A DNA stretch of 64,000 nt from an uncultured Scytonema sp. Lineage in GTDB: Bacteria; Cyanobacteriota; Cyanobacteriia; Cyanobacteriales; Nostocaceae. A model generated the notes under the pieces. It did no database searches. It was not told the origin of the DNA and saw only the letters and a program-made list of their open reading frames with translations. Positions within the stretch are counted from its first letter, which is position 1. Each line of letters begins with the position of its first letter. Below are positions 36,031 through 44,754 of the stretch, one piece after another. Position numbers and translations under genes: made by a program. The stretch lies in the NCBI GenBank assembly GCA_937873135.1, contig CALMVQ010000161.1:1-64000 (forward strand), read 5' to 3'.

Positions 36031-37137
36031 TTATTTAGAGTTAACAGTAGCCTGAACAACTTTGCCAGGGTAAATATGATTTGGCTTTAACTCGCGATAC
36101 ACTGTTAGTGTTTCTAGATGGACGCGATGAACGCTTAGCCGTTCCAACTTTTGAGATGCCCGATTTCTCCACAATTGCAGTAACTCGGGATTATTTAGCA
36201 ACTGCGCCAGTGTTGCAGCTAAAGTATGGCTATCTTTAGGTGGGACAAGAATACCCGCTTGCCCATCGTCCAATGTTTCGGGAATGCCATCTACATTTGA
36301 ACCAATAATTGCACAGCCGGCTTCCCGCGCTTCTGGAATAACTAAACCAAAGGATTCGTGGTGTGACGCGAGGACAAAGATATCCGTTGCTAACATATAG
36401 CGTTGAGGCTGTGATTGGAAGCCTTCAAAATGAATGCGATCTGCAAAAGATGTGTTCAAAGCCTGTGCCTCCAATGACTTGCGTTCAGGTCCATTTCCTA
36501 CTAGATACAGATGGGCTTCGGGAAAATCTTTGGCAATCAAAGCGAAAGCATCAATTAATTCCCCAATTCCTTTACGCCGATACATCCCTGCCACTGTAGT
36601 GATCGCCGGACGTTTTAGAAGGATTGGCTGATACTCTTTTATTTGAGAGCAACGGGGACTCCCTAATGTGCCGTTGCTGACGACTCGCATTTTTTCCTTT
36701 GATATACCACGCCGTGCCATTGATTGGTATACTGCTTGACTAACTACAATCACTAAGTCCCCTAAACCCATGAGTACGGCACTACGCTGGAATTCATTGT
36801 GTACAGTAGTAACTAAACTATATTCATAACCGTATTTTAAAAAGCATGCTAGCACTGCACCCGTCATCATATGTACATGAACAATATCCGGTTGAAATTC
36901 TTGCAAGATCGCTCGATAACGCCAAGCTGCTTTAATTATATTTAGCGGGTTTCGTGACTGATTTAGTTGAAAATGTTTGACATTATAATGTGCTAGTAAT
37001 GTCTCATATTCTCCACCTGCAGATGCTATAGCAACATTGTGACCATCTTTTGCTTGTAAACACGCTATATCAACTGCTACATTGACAATCCCATTACCAA
37101 TTTCTTGTATATGGTTAATTAAATGTAATATATGCAT
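36031..37137 (-). CDS. family 4 glycosyltransferase
   Basis: 368 aa. GT-B features: N-terminal HILHLINHIQEIGNGIVNVA, the middle AITTVAGMYRRKGIGELIDA, HLYLVGNGPERKSLE, and HHESFGLVIPEAREAGCAII containing the donor-binding ExxxxxxxE. Likely transfers an NDP-hexose in the second polysaccharide set. The gene lies 251 bp from the GINT1-like gene on the same strand; the 623-bp gap upstream (37138-37760) is AT-rich and has no gene I can support. Confidence 0.85.
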   Translation of the reverse strand: MHILHLINHIQEIGNGIVNVAVDIACLQAKDGHNVAIASAGGEYETLLAHYNVKHFQLNQSRNPLNIIKAAWRYRAILQEFQPDIVHVHMMTGAVLACFLKYGYEYSLVTTVHNEFQRSAVLMGLGDLVIVVSQAVYQSMARRGISKEKMRVVSNGTLGSPRCSQIKEYQPILLKRPAITTVAGMYRRKGIGELIDAFALIAKDFPEAHLYLVGNGPERKSLEAQALNTSFADRIHFEGFQSQPQRYMLATDIFVLASHHESFGLVIPEAREAGCAIIGSNVDGIPETLDDGQAGILVPPKDSHTLAATLAQLLNNPELLQLWRNRASQKLERLSVHRVHLETLTVYRELKPNHIYPGKVVQATVNSK

Positions 37138-37760
37138 TCCAATTTATCCCAATCAAAGTAGTTTCCAGCACATTAATCTTTTTCTCTGTGTCTATAGCAA
37201 TTATTTTGCTTACAGATAATTCTTTTCTTCGTAATACCAATTCCTCTACTTAAAAATAATGCTCATTAAATCAGTACTTATCACTTGATATTATTGTTAT
37301 AAATATTACTATTTATTTGATAGCTAAGTATTTATATGTAGAAAAAATCGCTATATCTGGCTTAATTCATGAAACAAAGAGTTGAAATTATACTATAACC
37401 TTAATTGGTGTAAATTAGTCAACCATATCAAAATACTGTTTTTTAGATTTTGAGACAGTTTTCATGACGGAATTTTAGGACATTGTAAAAAGAGACAACC
37501 TTCTCTTCGATACCAAGGCAAAGGCAAAAAGGTAAGGGAACTCTGTTGTCAACAAACACAAATAATTGACAATAACCACCCTTTTTGTTTTCACTCTCGG
37601 CCATCACGCGACAGTCGTGGGGTAAAGTTGTCACGATTTGTCGCTTAAAAATGTAGCTCTTTTAAGAAGACTCCTTAGTCTTAAACGTAGTAGATTGCAG
37701 TATGGTATAATTATCTGAATAAAAGACACAGACTGCTCGCAGTCTTATTTAGATACGCGC

Positions 37761-39989
37761 TCATTTCGGTAGCTGATACATAATTATTTTTGCTTTCTCA
37801 TCTTCCTCAACAAACACCAAGTACTCACCATTTGAGCGGTGAAAAGCACGGATACCATAGGGTATATCGATCCAACCACTACTACTTGCAACTTCCGCAC
37901 CTGGTTTCAGCTTCCGTAGTTGTGTTCCTGTCTCTGTCTTGTAGACGTACACCTCTGCCGTTTTACCTGTCACAGTAAATACATAGTCTCCTGATATACT
38001 CATCGCTTCTGTATACACTTCACGCTTGCCAGTAACGTCGTAGGGGATTACTGTACGCCACTTCGGAGTGCGATTACCCTTGCTCCAATTATCAAAACGC
38101 AGAATTTCAGAGCCGACAACTCCCCAATCATCACCGTTTGCGGGATGTTCTTTGGTAAACCCTGACAAATACATGGTGTCTGTATCAGGGATATACTCGA
38201 TTCGCCGCAAATCGGTAATCATGCTGGGAGTCTTTTGTTTTTGCATAGAACCATAGGTATATATAGGATTACCTTTAGCATCTAATCCCTGTAAAGGAAA
38301 TTTCCTAATGCCAATACCATCTTGAGTTCGCAAAACTTTCCACACATTGCCTTTACTATCTACCCACCATCCCCCGATGTAAGGATAATCTTTACTGCTA
38401 TCGTATTCAACACGATCAAAAGCACCATTACCGCTACTATCCCTCCAAATCCACTCTCCCGCAGTCGGTTGGTTTGGTGGCCAATTTCCCTGAATCGCTG
38501 GTTTACCTTCTGCATTAGTACCAACAAACATTCCAGATGGAATTGCAATTTCCCCATCTGTGGCTTTTTGGAAACGATAAATTTGCAGCCCACTGCTATA
38601 CATATCTGTGAGGAACAAAAAGGGCTTACCTTGGATGCGGCGAAAAAAGGGTGCATCTGGTGCCGTATGCAGGCGTGGATCTTGAGGATATTTTAAAGCA
38701 TTTAAAGTGTACCCTTTGTAAGTCCATTGCGAACCTGCCGGCTTGCTGTAATCCATCACAAAGTGTTCGTGCTTAGTGTATACATGCACTCCATCTGTTG
38801 CAGGATCTGCATCAGCATTATCTACAAACTGCAAACCTAGTAACCGCCACTGTAGTTCTCCCGCCTGGGAAAACTTCCTCAAATCCACGCCTGAGTGGTT
38901 AAAACCATCATTACTAATATAGATGTTACCTAGCGCATCTGTACCTACTCCACTCAGACCGTAAAATTTTTTATCTTTAACTTCACCAGGAATACCTGTA
39001 TAAATGCCGCCTTTAATACCTAACGTCCCAGTCAGTACTGGCTTTGTACCACTGTAAATCAGCACTTGCTGAGGTGAACCATTTTCTGCTACCAAAAGTT
39101 TACCTTGACGATCAACTGCGATCGCCGTTGGGTTTTCAACATTCGCTACTACAGAAGGTAAAAGTTTTCCTTCTTTGGAATAATGCACGATCTTCGCTTG
39201 TGTGCCATTACTTTTTCTTTGAATAATCCACAAATCACCTTGTCGATCAAAAGCTATTTGTCCTGGATTGGTAACAGAAAAGCTACCTAACTCCTTCATC
39301 GTGTCAATCTTATAGAAACGAATCCGATTGGTTGCTGGATCGCTCACATACAAAACTCCTTGTGCAGTCGCTAATCCCGTAACTTCACTTTTAGTACTGA
39401 CTATTAACATACTTTTATCCCAGCCACGTCCTTCAGGAAACGGTGCAGGCTTTCCCGATAAGTCATAGCGTCTCACGCAATGCCAATTTGTCCCCGTTGG
39501 TGGATCGTCCCCCCCTTGACTCCCTCCATGAGACTGTTGCATAGCTACAAAAATATATTTTTGATTTGCTGTGACAGCAACTCCGCCAAGCCTTGCCCAT
39601 CCATGCAAGTCCTCAGCCTTGCCGATAACATCTCCGTTTTTATAAATTCCTACCTCCCGACCGCCTTCATCCCACGGGCTATTTGTATAAACTGTTCCAT
39701 CGGGAGCAACATACATACCACCTATATGGATTTGCACCCACTTTTCCCCACCGCCAAAAGTATTACCTATCCAAGATGTTGTGTATGTATTTACAGCTGG
39801 CGTAACTCTTGCCGCCATGTCGATCATAATTACCAGCGAAATTGTCGTTCCAGCAAGTAAAACAAGTAATAATTTCAACCTTTTTCCCAGTCTGAACAAA
39901 AATTTTTGAAAGAAATTTCTTATATAGTGAGTGAGCATTATAAATTTGCTGAACAGTATTGGCAATCTATTTCTCATATCATTTCTCAA
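37761..39989 (-). CDS. large membrane-anchored beta-propeller (NHL-like) protein
   Basis: 742 aa. A basic N-terminus then one hydrophobic segment LKLLLVLLAGTTISLVIMI (about 38-57) predicts a signal anchor with an extracytoplasmic body. The body has repeated propeller-type motifs: GVAVTANQKYIFVAMQQ, LATAQGVLYVSDPATNRI, IAFDRQGDLWII, IAVDRQGKLLVAENG and TDALGNIYISNDG. It resembles NHL/SMP-30 propellers; no catalytic residues are evident. Binding or remodelling of extracellular polysaccharide is a guess from context. The start is ambiguous (39989 or ATG 39938), neither with a ribosome binding site. Confidence 0.7.
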   Translation of the reverse strand: MRNDMRNRLPILFSKFIMLTHYIRNFFQKFLFRLGKRLKLLLVLLAGTTISLVIMIDMAARVTPAVNTYTTSWIGNTFGGGEKWVQIHIGGMYVAPDGTVYTNSPWDEGGREVGIYKNGDVIGKAEDLHGWARLGGVAVTANQKYIFVAMQQSHGGSQGGDDPPTGTNWHCVRRYDLSGKPAPFPEGRGWDKSMLIVSTKSEVTGLATAQGVLYVSDPATNRIRFYKIDTMKELGSFSVTNPGQIAFDRQGDLWIIQRKSNGTQAKIVHYSKEGKLLPSVVANVENPTAIAVDRQGKLLVAENGSPQQVLIYSGTKPVLTGTLGIKGGIYTGIPGEVKDKKFYGLSGVGTDALGNIYISNDGFNHSGVDLRKFSQAGELQWRLLGLQFVDNADADPATDGVHVYTKHEHFVMDYSKPAGSQWTYKGYTLNALKYPQDPRLHTAPDAPFFRRIQGKPFLFLTDMYSSGLQIYRFQKATDGEIAIPSGMFVGTNAEGKPAIQGNWPPNQPTAGEWIWRDSSGNGAFDRVEYDSSKDYPYIGGWWVDSKGNVWKVLRTQDGIGIRKFPLQGLDAKGNPIYTYGSMQKQKTPSMITDLRRIEYIPDTDTMYLSGFTKEHPANGDDWGVVGSEILRFDNWSKGNRTPKWRTVIPYDVTGKREVYTEAMSISGDYVFTVTGKTAEVYVYKTETGTQLRKLKPGAEVASSSGWIDIPYGIRAFHRSNGEYLVFVEEDEKAKIIMYQLPK

Positions 39990-40954
39990 TCTGTCTTACG
40001 TGGAATTTTTCATAACTCATGTAGTTTAAAAAATATTTTTCCCAGTCATCAACTATTAAAAAATATCCGAAATGTACTTGAAATTTATTGAAGTTTGTGA
40101 AAAAAAATTTAATATATTTATCTTATTAAAGATACTTTTTACATATCTATAAATAAAAAATATACCGAAAAATATATAGATTACAACATTTTTACAAAAA
40201 ATTTATTAAAACAATACTATTATTTTACATATTTGTTTAAGAGGTAAGCAAAGAAAAGCTCACCCAGCTCCATCAATAGTGAAATCTTGGGCAGAGGTGA
40301 AGGTAGGGAGTAGTAGTTGGGAGCATCTCCTGCTTTGTAAACGTATACTGAACTATAAACTGAAGTTGCGGCTTTTCGGATTCTTTCCCAGATATTTTTT
40401 GCAAGACTGAGATGCTCCGGTAGTAGTTAGTGGGTTGGGAATTGAGAAAAACTTAATATTTCCTTACCTATTACCTATTTACTACGTACCCATCCTGAAC
40501 ACTTACTGTTGCTGAGAATAACCCACTACCACAAGCTGTATAAACCTACTGTTTAATAACTAATTGTTATTTTAGGAAACTAGATATGTGTGAACAAGGT
40601 CACTACTAATTTTAGTATGAACAATATTTGATAATTCATGAATTTTTAGTATTAATTTTATAAAATAGCTCATCAAATCCGGAAGTCAGTTGAAGAATAT
40701 AGTATATAGTATGTTTTTGGCTCCAATAGAAGGTGATAATGTATTACGTCAAAATATATAGTTGAATTTTTATTGATGAGATAAATTAGGTTAAATTAGT
40801 TCTAGAGGATGATCACATAAAATCTTAGCAGTAGATAAAATGATGAGGTCATCAAAGTCAGTTAGCTACTAGCTATAAAAATATAGTAAATCAGGACATA
40901 TAGGTAAATCTTCATACAATCAGCCTAGGAACAGGAAAACAGTATCTAAAATCT
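39990..40954. other. AT-rich divergent intergenic region
   Basis: 965 bp between a minus-strand and a plus-strand gene. Very AT-rich at both ends, where promoters are expected. Its middle contains the MITE-like element at 40311-40428. No gene is supported. Confidence 0.4.
40311..40428. mobile_element. MITE-like element with 8-bp flanking repeats
   Basis: Inverted ends GGAGCATCTC (40320-40329) and GAGATGCTCC (40409-40418) bound about 99 bp. TAGTAGTT occurs directly on both sides (40311-40318 and 40421-40428), as expected for an 8-bp target-site duplication. The inside has no reading frame. The end sequence GAGATGCTCC next to TTTTTTGCAAGA is familiar from intergenic regions of filamentous cyanobacteria. 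Confidence 0.55.
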
Positions 40955-42100
40955 ATGTCAAAATCTACATCTATTCTCTGTCTTGGAATCGGCTGGTTTC
41001 CAACAACACCAGGTGGACTAGAACGATATATTTACGAACTGACTCAAAGACTAGCAGCTTCCCAAGACTCTATAGAATTATGTGGAGTCGGTCTACCAGA
41101 AGCTGACGATTCTTTAGCGATCAAGCTGACTAACTTAGCTTCGCCAGATAGTCGAATTTGGAACAGACTGTGGTCTATTCGCAATAACTTCAAAAAAACA
41201 AGAATAGGCAAACCGGAAGCAATAAACTTGCATTTTGCTTTGTACAGCTTTCCTATTTTGGATATCCTTCCGAAAGACGTGCCAGTTACATTTACCTTTC
41301 ACGGTCCTTGGGCTTTAGAGAGCAAGCCCGAGTCAGGCGAGAGGAAATTGAGCGATTTTCTGAAGTACTGGCTGATAGAAAAAAGAACTTATGATCGCAG
41401 TGATCGCTTTATTGTTCTCTCCAAAGCATTTGGTAACATATTACATGAAGAATATCAAGTTCCTTGGGAAAAAATACACATTATTCCCGGTGGAGTGGAC
41501 ATCACCCGGTTTGTACCTGAGCTTTCGCCTGAAATCGCGAGGGCAAAACTAGGTTGGCCATGCGATCGCCAGATTCTACTCTCATCTCGTCGCTTAGTAC
41601 ATCGAGTGGGACTTGACAAATTGTTGAGCGCTTTAGCTAACATTAAGCCGAGAGTCTCTGATGTCATGCTGATGATCGTCGGTCGAGGGCCGTTAGAAGC
41701 AGCATTAAAGCAGCAGGCTACAGAATTAGGACTAAATGACCATGTTAAATTTTTAGGGTTTCTACCTGATGAACTATTACCCATAGCCTACCAAGCGGCT
41801 GACTTAAGTCTCATGCCAAGTCAATCTTTTGAAGGCTTTGGTTTAGCCATAGTCGAATCTTTATCTTGTGGTACCCCTGTGCTATGTACTCCTGTGGGTG
41901 GAATGCCAGAAATTTTAGCACCATTCTCGCCGGATTTAATCACGAAGTCTACGGAAATCTCAGATATTGCCGAAAAATTAGTTGAGGTGCTGCAAGGAAA
42001 AATTCCACTGCCTTCTTCAGTTGCCTGCCGTCAGTATGCTGTAGATAACTACGACTGGGACAAAATAGCCCAAAAGGTACGGCACGTTCTATTAGCTTAG
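40955..42100 (+). CDS. family 4 glycosyltransferase
   Basis: 381 aa. N-terminal LCLGIGWFPTTPGGLERYIYE, VTFTFHGPWALES in the acceptor half, then ILLSSRRLVHRVGLDKLLSA, MLMIVGRGPLEAAL and SQSFEGFGLAIVESLSCGTPVL with the ExxxxxxxE donor motif. A typical GT4 hexosyltransferase. Its stop is 2 bp before the next glycosyltransferase, so the two form an operon. Confidence 0.88.
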   Translation: MSKSTSILCLGIGWFPTTPGGLERYIYELTQRLAASQDSIELCGVGLPEADDSLAIKLTNLASPDSRIWNRLWSIRNNFKKTRIGKPEAINLHFALYSFPILDILPKDVPVTFTFHGPWALESKPESGERKLSDFLKYWLIEKRTYDRSDRFIVLSKAFGNILHEEYQVPWEKIHIIPGGVDITRFVPELSPEIARAKLGWPCDRQILLSSRRLVHRVGLDKLLSALANIKPRVSDVMLMIVGRGPLEAALKQQATELGLNDHVKFLGFLPDELLPIAYQAADLSLMPSQSFEGFGLAIVESLSCGTPVLCTPVGGMPEILAPFSPDLITKSTEISDIAEKLVEVLQGKIPLPSSVACRQYAVDNYDWDKIAQKVRHVLLA

Positions 42101-42102
42101 AG

Positions 42103-43260
42103 ATGATGAAAATTTTATTTCTAGATCAAAGCGGTAAACCGGGCGGTGCAGAACTATGCTTGATAGATATTGCCAAACCGTACCGCGATCGTTGTTTGGT
42201 TGGTTTATTTGCTGATGGTTCTTTTAGGGATTTACTCTTAAGCGCTCACATTCCGGTGGAAGTTTTGGCAACCAGTCAAATCCAAGTTCGCAAAGAAAGC
42301 AGCTTGGGACAAGGCTTAGCTAGTTTAAGTCAACTCATTCCTCTTGTTGGCAAAGTTGTCCGAAAAGCCCGTAAATACGATTTAATTTATGCCAATACAC
42401 AAAAAGCTTTAGTTGTTGGCGCACTTGCTAGTTTTTTCAGCCGTCGTCCTCTGGTTTACCATCTGCATGATATTCTTTCTCCAGAGCATTTTAGTAAAAC
42501 GAATCGTCGCATAGCCGTCACGAGTGCCAATCGTTTTGCTTCATTGGTTATTGCCAATTCTCAAGCAAGTCTGAACGCCTTTGTCGCCGCAGGAGGACGC
42601 CAAGATCTAGCCGCGATTGTTTACAACGGCTTTGACCCAAAAGTTTATCAAATTCCAGAATCTGACGTGAGTCAAATTAGACAACATCTTGGATTACACA
42701 AGCAATTTGTCATTGGCCACTTCAGTCGTCTTGCACCTTGGAAAGGACAGCATATATTAATAGAAGCAATTGCCCAATGTCCTGAAAACGTGACAGCAAT
42801 ATTGGTTGGTGATGCATTGTTTGGCGAACAAGACTATGTGCAGCAGTTACACCAACAAGTAACAGCACTGGGACTAGAAAAAAGAGTTAAATTTCTTGGA
42901 TTCCGTTCAGATATTCCTTTGTTAATGACTGCATGCGATCTAATTGCCCATACCTCGACTTCACCAGAACCTTTTGGGAGAGTGATTGTAGAAGCTATGT
43001 TGTGTGGAAAACCCGTTGTTGCAGCAAAAGCAGGCGGTGCGATCGAATTAGTAGAACAAGGTGTGAACGGTTTTCTAGTGACACCTGGGAATCCTCAAGA
43101 ACTGGCACAAACCATTATTACCTGTCTTCAAGAAACCGAGAAGACAATGGTTATAGCTCGTCATGCACGTGCTACTGCTAGCCAGCGTTTTGATGTAGCA
43201 ACTATCAATCAGCAAATTTCTCAATTACTGGAAAAGAAATTTATTTCAAAAACTGACTAG
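42103..43260 (+). CDS. family 4 glycosyltransferase
   Basis: 385 aa. KILFLDQSGKPGGAELCLIDI is the GT4 N-terminal loop; the C-terminal half has VIGHFSRLAPWKGQHILIEA, AILVGDALFGEQDY and TSPEPFGRVIVEAMLCGKPVVA. It starts 2 bp after the preceding gene, with a second in-frame ATG at 42106. The 3' end overlaps the convergent DUF937 gene by 20 bp. Together with its neighbour it presumably builds part of a cell-surface saccharide. Confidence 0.87.
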   Translation: MMKILFLDQSGKPGGAELCLIDIAKPYRDRCLVGLFADGSFRDLLLSAHIPVEVLATSQIQVRKESSLGQGLASLSQLIPLVGKVVRKARKYDLIYANTQKALVVGALASFFSRRPLVYHLHDILSPEHFSKTNRRIAVTSANRFASLVIANSQASLNAFVAAGGRQDLAAIVYNGFDPKVYQIPESDVSQIRQHLGLHKQFVIGHFSRLAPWKGQHILIEAIAQCPENVTAILVGDALFGEQDYVQQLHQQVTALGLEKRVKFLGFRSDIPLLMTACDLIAHTSTSPEPFGRVIVEAMLCGKPVVAAKAGGAIELVEQGVNGFLVTPGNPQELAQTIITCLQETEKTMVIARHARATASQRFDVATINQQISQLLEKKFISKTD

Positions 43261-43762
43261 CCATTTGCATGATGTCAGCTAGATTGACACTCCCACTGTG
43301 ATCTGCATCCAGGAAAGCATTCAGTACTGGATTTTCCCCAGTCTGAGGATTTTGAGAATTTGCTCCTGATTTTAACAGATTTAGGACGACAGGAACCAAT
43401 GTTGGTAAAAATTGTTGAATCATCCCCGCATCCAAACCAGTACGTTCTTGTATAACCTGACCGATTTCTTGTTGTATAAAAGGTGACAACACAGACTCGA
43501 CGGCTTCGGAACTCGGGGAAGTTCCACCATATTCATCTACCGTAGCTTGTGCCGCTTCATGACCTTCTGTAGCTTGCTTTTCTTGTAAAGATGAACGGAC
43601 ATACTTACCCACAATCCCCAAAACTGATTGCATTGTCGAGGGATCTGTACCAGTGTTCTGACTCAGTTGTTCCACTGTGTTGACAATATCGCCCAAATGC
43701 CCTATACTACCCTGCTGTTCAGGATTTCCAATCGCACCTAGAATTTGGTCAAAAAGTGCCAT
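43241..43762 (-). CDS. DUF937 family protein with C-terminal EF-hand-like loop
   Basis: About 173 aa from ATG 43762, preferred over an upstream in-frame start because MALFDQILGAIGNP begins the family and GGAG precedes it at 10 nt. The body is helical with QNTGTDPSTMQSVLG and LDAGMIQQFLPTLVPVVLNLL typical of DUF937 (YidB-like) proteins of unknown function. The last 20 residues hold DADHSGSVNLADIM, an EF-hand/dockerin-like calcium loop. It overlaps the 3' end of the convergent glycosyltransferase by 20 bp. Confidence 0.78.
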   Translation of the reverse strand: MALFDQILGAIGNPEQQGSIGHLGDIVNTVEQLSQNTGTDPSTMQSVLGIVGKYVRSSLQEKQATEGHEAAQATVDEYGGTSPSSEAVESVLSPFIQQEIGQVIQERTGLDAGMIQQFLPTLVPVVLNLLKSGANSQNPQTGENPVLNAFLDADHSGSVNLADIMQMASQFLK

Positions 43763-43963
43763 AAAATGTTGTCTCCGCGAGCAAGATTGTGCCAAACCAT
43801 ATTTTGACACGCAAATACTATTTTCTTTAAATTAAAAATAAAAAAACTTAATATGTAATCTGTGGGGGATTTGTTTCCTACTGATCCCCTACCTTCATAA
43901 CTGCGTTTTGCGTCCTTTTTTATTCAACCGTTCATTAAAAGCTTGCCCAAAGTAGGACAGCAG

Positions 43964-44155
43964 TCAACCCTTAAGCGCTTTTCTAAAGTTTTGACGATAG
44001 GATTTGTTTGTTGGCAACAAAGCAGGCCATAACAAAGCCAAACTAAGACGATTAGGTAAAGTTCGCTGGAAGTTAGTCCGATAAAATCCCTTCCAAAACT
44101 TCCAAGCCCCAGCGACATAAACCACCACTAATCCGAAAACAATTAAAAAGGTCAT
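43964..44155 (-). CDS. small conserved cyanobacterial membrane protein
   Basis: 63 aa. One N-terminal membrane helix (TFLIVFGLVVVYVAGAWKFW) followed by a basic cytoplasmic-type tail (FYRTNFQRTLPNRLSLALLW, PTNKSYRQNFRKALKG). The tail pattern, with N-K-S-Y-R-x-N-F-x-K-A-L-x-G, is familiar from unnamed small proteins of filamentous cyanobacteria. GGAG lies about 12 nt before the ATG. Function unknown. An overlapping alternative frame in the same place is a shadow. Confidence 0.65.
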   Translation of the reverse strand: MTFLIVFGLVVVYVAGAWKFWKGFYRTNFQRTLPNRLSLALLWPALLPTNKSYRQNFRKALKG

Positions 44156-44754
44156 TTCCCTATAACTCCACCAGTAAATGACAGAATTCTATTTAAGTAT
44201 ATCTGATGAAAAGATTCTTACCTTAATATTAGTACTTACTCCGCGAAAATGGGCATAATTGACAGAGAAAATCGGCTCCGATACTGGTAGAAAATAAATC
44301 CAGTATTAAAGCTGTTGTTACTTGCTATGCATTAAAATAACACCTTGATTCCTACTTCCTACTTCCCAATCCTCGTTTTCTTCCTAAAAAATCTCTTTGA
44401 GCGTTAAATTATTCTGATATTTTAGCAAGGAAATTTTGAGTTCTGAGATAAAAAAGTGAATATCTTAGGCTACTAGTATTTTTAGCAGGGATGAGCTAAT
44501 TGTAGTTTATAACACAACCCCCTGTAGAGCAACATCCGCCAGACATATTTTTGGTTTGGGAGAAATATCTTTCTTGATTTTGTCGGGAAAAACAAGCTAG
44601 TGTGACGAGTAGGTATTTCTTGATTTTGACACTAATGCATCTTGCGTCCGTTCCTTAAAACAGAACCTTCATAGGAGACTATAGAAAGAACAACAGAACA
44701 GTTTTATGGGTCTTGACGCAGAATTGCGATGCGCAAATAGCTTAAGGAGGATTT
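44156..44754. other. intergenic region upstream of the fused nucleotidyltransferase gene
   Basis: About 600 bp with no gene. AT-rich; should contain promoters for the small membrane protein (minus) and the large fused enzyme (plus). No hairpin or repeat stands out. Confidence 0.4.

Noticed and set aside
37443-37634. 63-codon minus-strand frame upstream of the GT4 gene
   Set aside because: No ribosome binding site, Cys-rich random-looking composition, no resemblance to known small proteins.
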